Shown here: positions 25,240 to 32,150 of the stretch, piece by piece
Layout of the letters: every line of letters starts with the position of its first letter
Position numbering within the stretch: position 1 is the first letter of the stretch
Origin: a bacterium BMS3Abin03
GTDB taxonomy: Bacteria > Bacteroidota > Ignavibacteria > Ignavibacteriales > Ignavibacteriaceae
Direction: 5' to 3'
DNA: 35,376 bases
Assembly (NCBI GenBank): GCA_022340715.1
Contig: JAJDNK010000205.1
Location: 1 to 35,376, forward strand
Notes under the pieces: model-generated
What the model was told of the DNA's origin: nothing
Databases searched by the model: none
What the model saw: only the letters and a program-made list of their open reading frames with translations
Position numbers and translations under genes: made by a program

Positions 25240-26355
25240 TTGAATAACGAAAACGACAAACACCAGCAGAATATAATTTACAGTGATAAGCCATACGATC
25301 TTATCGATGGAGCAGTCGGTGCGGGTTTTGATATCAATTTAGAAGTTGAGAAGCTGCGGCAAGTAATTCAGGATAAATCGTATTCTTTGGAAGATCGCCT
25401 CGAAGCATTCGAAGATGTAATTGATTCTGAAGTTGGTGATACTAATTTAGTCCGTGCTAGGAATATCGAAAGAGAAATTGGTTTTCGTCAATTATATCTG
25501 AAATTCGAAGGCGGTAATCCTTCTGGTACACAGAAAGACAGAATTGCATTTGCACAGGTAATGGATGCAATGCGAAGAGGGTACGATACAATTTCTCTTG
25601 CAACGTGCGGAAACTATGGCGTGGCATGTTCTATGGCGGCTTCCGTTGCAGGAATCAAATGCAAAATCTATGTACCCGAAACGTATCATACAAAACGTAT
25701 CCAGGAAATTTCCAATTACGGTGCAGAGATTATACGAATTCCCGGTGATTATGAAAACGCCGTTCAAGTTTCTTCTGTTGAAGCCGAGAAGTCTGAGTTT
25801 TATGATGCAAATCCGGGCGGAAATAATCTTATGCTTCAGCTTAGGGCATACGGTGAAATTGCATATGAAATTTATGATGAGCTGAGAGATGCACCAAAAG
25901 CAGTTGCTGTTCCTGTTTCAAACGGAACTACTCTCGCAGGTATTTATCGTGGATTTGTCAGCTTGTATAAAAGAGGAAAAACTTCGCATATGCCAAAGTT
26001 CGTTGCCGGTTCTTCATTTAAAAAAAATCCAATCATCCAGGCATTTATTAATAACAAAGAAACCTGTGAAGATCTTATACCTGAGAAAATAAAAGAATCA
26101 GTAATTAATGAACCATTAATTAACTGGCATTCTATTGATGGTGATCTGGCTTTAAATGCAATAAGAAGTACAAACGGATGGGCAGCAGATGCAACAGATA
26201 AAAATATGTTATCCCTTTCAAAATTAATCCGGGAGAAGGAAGGTATGTCTGTTTTACCTGCCTCAACAGCCGGATTTAATGCCTTACTCGATCTTCATAA
26301 AAAAGAACCGCTTGTGAATGATAGATTTGTTGTAATTCTAACCGGGAGAAACTGA
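25240..26355 (+). CDS. Threonine-synthase-like PLP enzyme (fold type II)
   Basis: A 371-residue pyridoxal-phosphate enzyme of the tryptophan-synthase-beta fold. K99 in SGTQKDR is the PLP lysine. TCGNYG (122-127) is the substrate-carboxylate loop, in the place of the TSGNxG of threonine synthase. PVSNGTTLAG (225-234) is the phosphate-binding loop, and VLPASTAGFNAL near the end resembles the threonine-synthase EPA.A segment. An unusual N-terminal extension of about 65 residues precedes the GDTNL motif. The start is TTG and no other start fits. Its stop overlaps the next ATG (TGATG), placing it first in a four-gene operon. True threonine synthase activity is possible, but the Ser/Thr-to-Cys change in the loop and the partners suggest another beta-elimination, replacement or racemisation reaction. 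Confidence 0.82.
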   Translation: MNNENDKHQQNIIYSDKPYDLIDGAVGAGFDINLEVEKLRQVIQDKSYSLEDRLEAFEDVIDSEVGDTNLVRARNIEREIGFRQLYLKFEGGNPSGTQKDRIAFAQVMDAMRRGYDTISLATCGNYGVACSMAASVAGIKCKIYVPETYHTKRIQEISNYGAEIIRIPGDYENAVQVSSVEAEKSEFYDANPGGNNLMLQLRAYGEIAYEIYDELRDAPKAVAVPVSNGTTLAGIYRGFVSLYKRGKTSHMPKFVAGSSFKKNPIIQAFINNKETCEDLIPEKIKESVINEPLINWHSIDGDLALNAIRSTNGWAADATDKNMLSLSKLIREKEGMSVLPASTAGFNALLDLHKKEPLVNDRFVVILTGRN

Positions 26356-27440
26356 TGAAAAAATTTCCTGAAGGCAATTCAATCGTTTATTGCGAGGGTG
26401 CATTCAACACACCAAATGGAAAGACAGCTCATGGATTAGTTAGATTCACAAAAAGATATAACGTACAGTGTGTTATCGATTCAAAATATTCCGGTAAGGA
26501 TTCAGGATTAGTTTTAGACGGAAAAGAAAATAATATCCCGGTTTTTTCAAATCTTGCTGAAGCAAAAAAATATTGTAAAAAAACAGGGAAGAAAGCTACA
26601 CATTTTGTAATTGGTTTAGCGCCCGATGGTGGAAGATTAAGTAAAGAAGCAAAACAGGATGTAAAGAAAGCTATCAAGCTCGGATTAAATGTTGATTGCG
26701 GTTTGCATGATTTCTTAAGTGAAGACAAAAAACTTGTTGAGCTTGCTAAAAAACATAAAGTCAAAATCAGGGATATTCGTAAGCCTTCTTCAAGAGACAG
26801 GCTTCATTTTTTTACAGGCAATATTGAAAAAGTTAAATCCTTAAAAGTTGCTTTGCTTGGAACAGACTCTGCTGTTGGCAAAAGAACAACTGCATGGATA
26901 CTTGTTAATTCTCTTTTAGAAAAAGGATTGAAAGCTGAATTGATCGGTACAGGACAAACAGCCTGGTTACAAGGTGCAAAATACAGTTTAGTTATGGATT
27001 CACTCGTAAATGATTTTGTATCAGGTGAAATCGAACATGCGATTTATTCTGCCTGGAAAGATTCAAAACCAGATGTTATAGTAATCGAAGGGCAGGGAAG
27101 TTTAATGAATCCTGCTTATCCCGGAGGATTTGAAATACTTGCCGCCGGAAGACCTGATGTTGTTGTACTTCAACATGCACCTGCCAGAAAGGATTATGAT
27201 GGATTTCCCGGTTACCCGATTCATACTTTATTAAAGCAGGTTGAAGTTGTAAAAATGTTATCAGGCAAACCGGTTGTAGCTATCACGATAAATCATGAAG
27301 AATTGAAGAATTCTGAAATCACAACTGTTGCAGAGAAGATTGAAAAAGAAGTAGGAATACCAGCTTATGATGTTTTACTTAATGGTGGAGGGACTCTGGC
27401 TGAAACTGTGTTAAAGTATAAAACGAATGGAAATAAATAA
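26355..27440 (+). CDS. DUF1611-family P-loop protein, DgcN-like
   Basis: A 361-residue member of the DUF1611 (COG3367) family. It has an N-terminal Rossmann-like domain (about 1-150, with AHGLVRFTKRYNVQCVID and FVIGLAPDGGRL) and a C-terminal P-loop domain. The latter starts at LLGTDSAVGKRTTA (168-180, a Walker A variant), continues with ELIGTGQTAWLQGA and includes VIEGQGSLMNPAYPGG. A family member was reported as DgcN, a D-glutamate N-acetyltransferase working with the epimerase DgcA. Here too a dipeptide-epimerase-type gene lies in the same operon. Coupled by TGATG at its start and TAATG at its end. The acetylation reaction is inferred from family; the real substrate may differ. Confidence 0.82.
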   Translation: MKKFPEGNSIVYCEGAFNTPNGKTAHGLVRFTKRYNVQCVIDSKYSGKDSGLVLDGKENNIPVFSNLAEAKKYCKKTGKKATHFVIGLAPDGGRLSKEAKQDVKKAIKLGLNVDCGLHDFLSEDKKLVELAKKHKVKIRDIRKPSSRDRLHFFTGNIEKVKSLKVALLGTDSAVGKRTTAWILVNSLLEKGLKAELIGTGQTAWLQGAKYSLVMDSLVNDFVSGEIEHAIYSAWKDSKPDVIVIEGQGSLMNPAYPGGFEILAAGRPDVVVLQHAPARKDYDGFPGYPIHTLLKQVEVVKMLSGKPVVAITINHEELKNSEITTVAEKIEKEVGIPAYDVLLNGGGTLAETVLKYKTNGNK

Positions 27441-29818
27441 TGAAAAATGTAATCGATGGTGTAAATAAATCGATATCTGAAATAGATGAATTAAGAATTC
27501 TCGATGTATTCGATTCACTTGAAGTCGGTCCGATCAAAATTGAAAAAAAACGGTTTATTGCTCCTTATACAATTACAAAGAAAAAAAAGAAAGAAACCAG
27601 TGAATTAATTTACAGTTACGAAGAAGAGGTTTTCGATCCAAGCGATGAATCTCACCAAAATCTTGTCAGTATGATTGCTGCACAGGTTGCAATAAACTAC
27701 GGTTTATTCTGTAAGAAGATTATTTTCAACGGATTATATGATAACGTGGATAAGCGTGTTATTAAAGATTGGGTGGAAAATACCGCGCGCGAAATTTATG
27801 TTAAAAAGTTTTTAGAACCGAATCCTTTCTTAATTGGTGAAGCTAAAAAACTTCCTGCTGTAAAATTAAAAAGTTACCTTAGAGCAGAATTAGAATTTCC
27901 CGAAACGGACCAGGAACCGGTTAAAACAAAATGGGAATACTGGAACACTGATAGAAAAAAACATTGCATCCTTTCAAGCGGTGGGAAGGACAGTCTTCTT
28001 TCTTATGGTTTAATCGATGAACTTGGTTATGAAACTCATCCCATTTTTATAAACGAATCGGGGAGACATTGGTTTACTGCAATTAATGCATACAAGTATT
28101 TTAAAAAGAATCAAAAAAATACCGGAAGAGTGTGGATAAATGCAGACAGGATTTTTCCTTTTATGGTAAGACAAATACCTTTTATCAGGAAAGATTTTAA
28201 TTCTGTTCGTGCGGATATTTATCCAATTCGTTTGTGGACTGTTGCTGTTTTCTTATTTGGAGTTCTGCCGCTCTTAAGAAAGCGAGGTATCGGCAGACTT
28301 TTAATAGGGGATGAATATGACACTACTGTAAGATCATCTTTCAAGGGGATAACACATTATGATGGTTTGTTCGACCAGAGCAGATATTTTGATGATTCGA
28401 TGAGCAGATATTTTTTACGCAAAGGTTGGGCTATATCTCAGTTTTCTATTCTCAGAAATCTATCAGAAATGCTTATTGAAACTATCCTTGCAAAACGATA
28501 TTCGCATTTACAAAAGCACCAGGTTTCCTGTCATGCTTCTCATAAGGAAGGTGAAAGAATTAAACCTTGCGGTAAATGTGAAAAATGTAGAAGAATTGTC
28601 GGTATGTTAAGTGCAATTGGTGTTGATCCACAAAAGTGCGGATACAATAAAAAACAAATTGCAGATTGCTTGGAAGCTTTATCGACCGAAGCGATACATC
28701 AGGAAGCAGCCGGCGCAGAACAGTTGAACATTATGCTATCACAAAAAGGATTATTAAAACTTCCGGAAGAGAAAATACAAAAATTAAAGGAACATCCCGA
28801 AGTTTTGAAGATCAGGTTCGATCAGGAGAGAGCGCCTGTAACGGCTTTACCGGTAGAGTTAAGAAAGCCTTTGTATAAAATATATTCTGAATACACTGAT
28901 GGATTTGTAATTAAAAGCGGAAGGCAATGGAATGATTTTAATCCTATAAAGGATTCTTCAATTACAAAACCTTATGTCTTTGAAATGGCAGTTGCTAAAA
29001 ATGAAAAACAATCGGGAAGAAAAAGTTCGGGAATGGCGGGCAGCTATTTATGGTCTGAACTTACCTGGGAACAAGCTGAAGAAAGATTAAAGGGTGTTGA
29101 TATCGCTTTGCTTCCCGTCGGTGCAATTGAGCAGCATGGACCTCATCTTCCGTTGGATGTGGATTCTTTCGATGCAGATTACCTTGCTAAAAAAGTTGCC
29201 GAAGCTTGCAGCGATCCGAAGCCGCTTGTTCTTCCATTAATTTCTTACGGTGTTTCTTATCATCACGATGATTTTAAGGGAACGATCAGCATTTCTAACA
29301 ACACTCTTTCTCAGCTTATTTATGAAATCGGATTGAGCATTTCTAAAAACGGAATTAAAAAGTTAGTGATAATAAACGGACATGGAGATAATAGTCCAAC
29401 TCTTAATTACGCTGCACAAATGTTAAACCGCGATGCTAAAATGTTTGTTGCCGTCGATACAGGCGAGACAAGTGATTTTGATCTCGATCAGATTGCCGAT
29501 ACACCGAATGATATTCATGCGGGAGAAATTGAAACAAGTACAAGTCTCACAACACGCCCTGAGCTTGTGCAAATGAAGAAAGCAAAAAGGTCTGTTCTAA
29601 AATTTACAAGCAGGTATCTTAATTTTTCATCGCTGCGCGGTGTTCCGTGGTACGCACATACAAAAAAGATCTCGGAAACAGGAATAATGGGTGATCCCAC
29701 AAAAGCTACAGCCGAAAAAGGAAAGAAAATTTGGGAGATAATGATAGCTCACTTAGTTAGTTTCGTTGAAGATTTGAAGGTAATGTCACTCGATGAAATT
29801 CATCAGAAAAAATATTGA
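27440..29818 (+). CDS. Fusion of PP-loop ATP pyrophosphatase domain and creatininase-family amidohydrolase
   Basis: A 792-residue two-part protein. Residues about 1-165 are an uncharacterised lead-in. Residues 172-400 form an N-type ATP pyrophosphatase domain: the PP-loop CILSSGGKDSLLSYG (176-190), IGDEYDTT (289-296), and a zinc-knuckle-like Cys set C364, C377, C380 and C383 (PCGKCEKC). QueC and the glutamate epimerase MurL use related domains. Residues 535-780 are a creatininase/MftE-type metal amidohydrolase with LPVGAIEQHGPHLPLD (559-573; E564, H566), NGHGDN (646-651) and DIHAGE (691-696). No frameshift or stop separates the halves. The first half would activate a carboxylate with ATP, the second would open or form an amide. 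I do not know this fusion from any characterised pathway. It starts on the previous stop codon (TAATG) and ends 9 bases before the next gene. Confidence 0.85.
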   Translation: MKNVIDGVNKSISEIDELRILDVFDSLEVGPIKIEKKRFIAPYTITKKKKKETSELIYSYEEEVFDPSDESHQNLVSMIAAQVAINYGLFCKKIIFNGLYDNVDKRVIKDWVENTAREIYVKKFLEPNPFLIGEAKKLPAVKLKSYLRAELEFPETDQEPVKTKWEYWNTDRKKHCILSSGGKDSLLSYGLIDELGYETHPIFINESGRHWFTAINAYKYFKKNQKNTGRVWINADRIFPFMVRQIPFIRKDFNSVRADIYPIRLWTVAVFLFGVLPLLRKRGIGRLLIGDEYDTTVRSSFKGITHYDGLFDQSRYFDDSMSRYFLRKGWAISQFSILRNLSEMLIETILAKRYSHLQKHQVSCHASHKEGERIKPCGKCEKCRRIVGMLSAIGVDPQKCGYNKKQIADCLEALSTEAIHQEAAGAEQLNIMLSQKGLLKLPEEKIQKLKEHPEVLKIRFDQERAPVTALPVELRKPLYKIYSEYTDGFVIKSGRQWNDFNPIKDSSITKPYVFEMAVAKNEKQSGRKSSGMAGSYLWSELTWEQAEERLKGVDIALLPVGAIEQHGPHLPLDVDSFDADYLAKKVAEACSDPKPLVLPLISYGVSYHHDDFKGTISISNNTLSQLIYEIGLSISKNGIKKLVIINGHGDNSPTLNYAAQMLNRDAKMFVAVDTGETSDFDLDQIADTPNDIHAGEIETSTSLTTRPELVQMKKAKRSVLKFTSRYLNFSSLRGVPWYAHTKKISETGIMGDPTKATAEKGKKIWEIMIAHLVSFVEDLKVMSLDEIHQKKY

Positions 29819-29827
29819 TGAACGATT

Positions 29828-30895
29828 ATGCAGATAACACGATTAGAAATTGTTCCTGTTACAATGAAGCTCTCGGAACCATATACAATTGCTTACGAAA
29901 CTGTTTCGTCAACAACAAATATCTTTCTTAATATTGAAACAAACACAGGCATAACCGGATTCGGATGTGCCGCTCCAGACCTTGAAGTAACAGGTGAAAC
30001 CCCGGAAAGTGTAACTAACGATTGCAAAAATTTTGTCGAACCAAAATTAAAAGGTGTCGATCCTTGCAGGTATATTTATCAGTTAAATAAGCTGAAGAGC
30101 GATTTGCATAAATCTCCCTCAACTTTGGCAATGGTTGATATGGCATTATTCGATATTGTTGGAAAGACAGCAGGATTACCTCTCTATAAATTACTTGGTG
30201 GATTTCGGGATAGGATGAAAACCAGCGTGACGATTGGAATTCTTCCTCTGGAAGAAACGATAGAACATGCTGCAAAATATAAATCGATGGGTTTCAAAGT
30301 TCTTAAAATTAAAGGGGGAAAAAATGTAGATATCGACATCGAAAGAATGATAAAAGTAAGAGAAGAAATCGGGAAAGAAATCGATTTGAGATTCGATGCA
30401 AATCAGGGCTATACTGTTGAAGAATCACTAAAATTTGTAAATGAAACCAAACAGGTAAAAATCGAATTAATAGAACAACCTACCCCCAAAGGTGAGCCTG
30501 ATCTACTTGGAAGAGTAACTAATAATGTCCCGATTCCTGTAATGGCAGATGAAAGTTTAATGAATTTACGAGATGCTTTTCGTCTTGCAAGAAAGGACCT
30601 TGTTGATACAGTGAATGTTAAGATTATGAAAGTCGGCGGAGTGAATGAGGCGCTTCAGATAAACGCTGTTGCAAAAGCTGCTAATCTCGAAGTCATGGTA
30701 GGTTGTATGGATGAATCCGCCTTAGGTATTTCTGCAGGCTTACATTTTGCCTTAGCCAGACCCAATGTAGAATATGCCGATCTTGATGGCCATCTTGATT
30801 TAATTGATGATCCGGCAGATGGTGCAGTTATTTTGAAAGAGGGGGTTTTATATCCAACAAATAAACCGGGATTGGGATTTGATTTGAATATCTGA
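29828..30895 (+). CDS. Dipeptide-epimerase-type enolase-superfamily enzyme (DgcA-like)
   Basis: A 355-residue muconate-lactonizing-enzyme-subgroup enolase homologue. Catalytic bases are K160 and K162 in VLKIKGG and K265 in NVKIMKVGG. Metal ligands are D190 (RFDANQG), E216 (LIEQP) and D241 (MADES). The C-terminal substrate-specifying part contains GCMDESALGISAG (293-305) and YADLDGHLDL, where the D318/D320 pair corresponds to the dipeptide ammonium-binding DxD of Ala-Glu epimerases. It would epimerise the second residue of a dipeptide or of an N-acyl amino acid. It is the last gene of the four-gene operon, 9 bases after the fusion. Its pairing with DUF1611 resembles the DgcN/DgcA D-glutamate pathway. 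Confidence 0.87.
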   Translation: MQITRLEIVPVTMKLSEPYTIAYETVSSTTNIFLNIETNTGITGFGCAAPDLEVTGETPESVTNDCKNFVEPKLKGVDPCRYIYQLNKLKSDLHKSPSTLAMVDMALFDIVGKTAGLPLYKLLGGFRDRMKTSVTIGILPLEETIEHAAKYKSMGFKVLKIKGGKNVDIDIERMIKVREEIGKEIDLRFDANQGYTVEESLKFVNETKQVKIELIEQPTPKGEPDLLGRVTNNVPIPVMADESLMNLRDAFRLARKDLVDTVNVKIMKVGGVNEALQINAVAKAANLEVMVGCMDESALGISAGLHFALARPNVEYADLDGHLDLIDDPADGAVILKEGVLYPTNKPGLGFDLNI

Positions 30896-30984
30896 GTAGA
30901 ATATTCGCACTTATTTAAATATTCATTAAGGAAAATTTCCTTGGTAACATATAATTTAATATGTAAATATAAACTATGCATGAA

Positions 30985-31031
30985 GTTTCATTATACATGA
31001 TTTATTTCTTCAAAAAATAAATCAATGAAAC
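30985..31031. other. Long AT-rich interrupted hairpin at convergent gene ends
   Basis: GTTTCATT (30985-30992) pairs with AATGAAAC (31024-31031), and GATTTATTT (30999-31007) with AAATAAATC (31015-31023). That makes 17 base pairs interrupted by a 6-base bulge, with a 7-base loop. It covers the end of the minus-strand gene at 31002 and lies about 100 bases after the epimerase. It has no U-tract, so termination is uncertain. Confidence 0.35.
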
Positions 31032-31295
31032 AATTATCAAGGTCATTGTGGCGAGACCAAATAATAACAATGCATTAAATTTCCTTTTTTTAATTTCCTG
31101 TTCACTCAGCTCTTTAGGAGATTTGTTATATCTTTTCTCTAAAATCAATCCGAGTGAAAATCCAACAAGTAGTCCGATAGCTGCTCCAAATTCAATTCTT
31201 TTTAGAATCAAACCGATGGTAAAACATATTGGAAATGCTATTGCAAAACCAATTGCCCAATAATGACCTTTCTCATATTTTTTTGAGCTATCCAT
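31002..31295 (-). CDS. Small membrane protein (97 residues)
   Basis: The protein has three predicted membrane helices. Two form a glycine-rich pair at about 12-31 and 35-52 (AIGFAIAFPICFTIGLIL, FGAAIGLLVGFSLGLIL), followed by a basic cytoplasmic stretch, KRYNKSPKELSEQEIKKRK, and a third helix at about 73-94. I do not recognise the family. GGAG lies 12 bases before the ATG. It is the last of a run of five small membrane-protein genes after the CubicO-like lipoprotein gene, 39 bases from the previous one. It probably resides in the inner membrane. Confidence 0.6.
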   Translation of the reverse strand: MDSSKKYEKGHYWAIGFAIAFPICFTIGLILKRIEFGAAIGLLVGFSLGLILEKRYNKSPKELSEQEIKKRKFNALLLFGLATMTLIIVSLIYFLKK

Positions 31296-31334
31296 AATTT
31301 GTTTTACTCCATTTTTAAGTAGGAAAGAATTAGC

Positions 31335-31511
31335 TTATTTGTTTCGCTGTAATTTTCTAACAATAAATGCAATGACCGCTATGAGCAGCCAGACAACGCC
31401 AAAATAAACCTGGTTATGCTCATTCAAGATAAAGCCAATAGCTATAAAAAAAACAGCTAATAATGAAAAAGGAAATGTTAGTTGATATACTTTTATGAGA
31501 AAATTATTCAT
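31335..31511 (-). CDS. Small membrane protein (58 residues)
   Basis: ATG at 31511 opens a 58-codon frame ending at TAA 31335. The product begins MNNFLIKVYQLTFPFSLL, has two hydrophobic segments (about 11-29 and 36-51), and ends in the basic tail VRKLQRNK. The start overlaps the end of the 70-residue gene by 8 bases (ATGAATAA), a classic translational coupling. The composition and arrangement match the flanking small membrane proteins, which is the best argument that it is real. Function unknown. Confidence 0.55.
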   Translation of the reverse strand: MNNFLIKVYQLTFPFSLLAVFFIAIGFILNEHNQVYFGVVWLLIAVIAFIVRKLQRNK

Positions 31512-31716
31512 TTTTTTTACTTTGTTTAAACGACATTAATAAAAGATAGAATAGATCAATTGCTGCAATAATCAGGAAAAGATAACCTACATAATTTTCC
31601 CGGCTTCTCACATCTTCCCGACGAATAAGGACGGTATTCATCAAACCGATTACTATAGCTGCTAATATTCTTATAAATGTCTGTCTTTTCTTTTTCGATA
31701 CTTTGTTGTTTTTCAT
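31504..31716 (-). CDS. Small membrane protein (70 residues)
   Basis: The product has a very basic N-terminus (MKNNKVSKKKRQ), two hydrophobic helices (about 13-30, ILAAIVIGLMNTVLI, and 42-62, VGYLFLIIAAIDLFYLLL) and a basic tail. The charge pattern suggests both ends are cytoplasmic. Its ATG follows the previous stop by 3 bases (TGACAAATG), and its own end overlaps the next start by 8 bases. Function unknown. Confidence 0.6.
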   Translation of the reverse strand: MKNNKVSKKKRQTFIRILAAIVIGLMNTVLIRREDVRSRENYVGYLFLIIAAIDLFYLLLMSFKQSKKNE

Positions 31717-31719
31717 TTG

Positions 31720-32010
31720 TCAGATAAAGATTTTAAGAATTAAATATGTAATTGTAATTCCTAATGCTATACCTAAGATCAGGGATGTGTAAATGATCGT
31801 ATTATAATTATTCGAATTGTCATCTTGTTTTATTTTTATCAGCATATGATTATGGAACTCACCTGCAATAAATATAGAGGAAAAACAAAGACTCAGTATT
31901 GCGTATTTAATGTTTGCATTACTAAATTGAAAAATTGAAATTATCAATGATGCCGTACCTATCAGGAAGAGTATCCATGGTGGAAATGTGTGTTTTGATT
32001 CGGCTTCCAT
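31720..32010 (-). CDS. Small membrane protein (96 residues)
   Basis: A 96-residue protein with three to four hydrophobic segments: about 12-27 (WILFLIGTASLIISIF), 34-49 (YAILSLCFSSIFIAG) and 71-95 (TIIYTSLILGIALGITITYL). A short polar loop with KIKQDDNSNNYN lies between the second and third. It starts 22 bases after the 37-residue ORF, with no clear ribosome binding site. I do not recognise the family. Its place between other small membrane proteins indicates co-transcription. Confidence 0.58.
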   Translation of the reverse strand: MEAESKHTFPPWILFLIGTASLIISIFQFSNANIKYAILSLCFSSIFIAGEFHNHMLIKIKQDDNSNNYNTIIYTSLILGIALGITITYLILKIFI

Positions 32011-32032
32011 ATTAAAAGGTCTTACGGTTAAT

Positions 32033-32146
32033 TCAACAAAACCATTTTATCAAGGGAAATACTAGTAAGAAAAAAACAATTACTATGATTAGTTGAATAA
32101 ACAGATAGTATTTTGTTACTATGTGCATATAATCCGGGTTTTTCAT
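32033..32146 (-). CDS. Very small single-span membrane protein (37 residues)
   Basis: ATG 32146 to TGA 32033 encodes MKNPDYMHIVTKYYLFIQ followed by one hydrophobic helix (LIIVIVFFLLVFPLI) and the end KWFC. The ATG lies only 4 bases after the CubicO-like stop, and AAGGA is placed 7-8 bases upstream, inside the end of that gene. This is the clearest ribosome binding site of the small genes and supports translation. It could be a subunit or regulator acting at the membrane with the upstream lipoprotein. Function unknown. Confidence 0.5.
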   Translation of the reverse strand: MKNPDYMHIVTKYYLFIQLIIVIVFFLLVFPLIKWFC

Positions 32147-32150
32147 TTGA

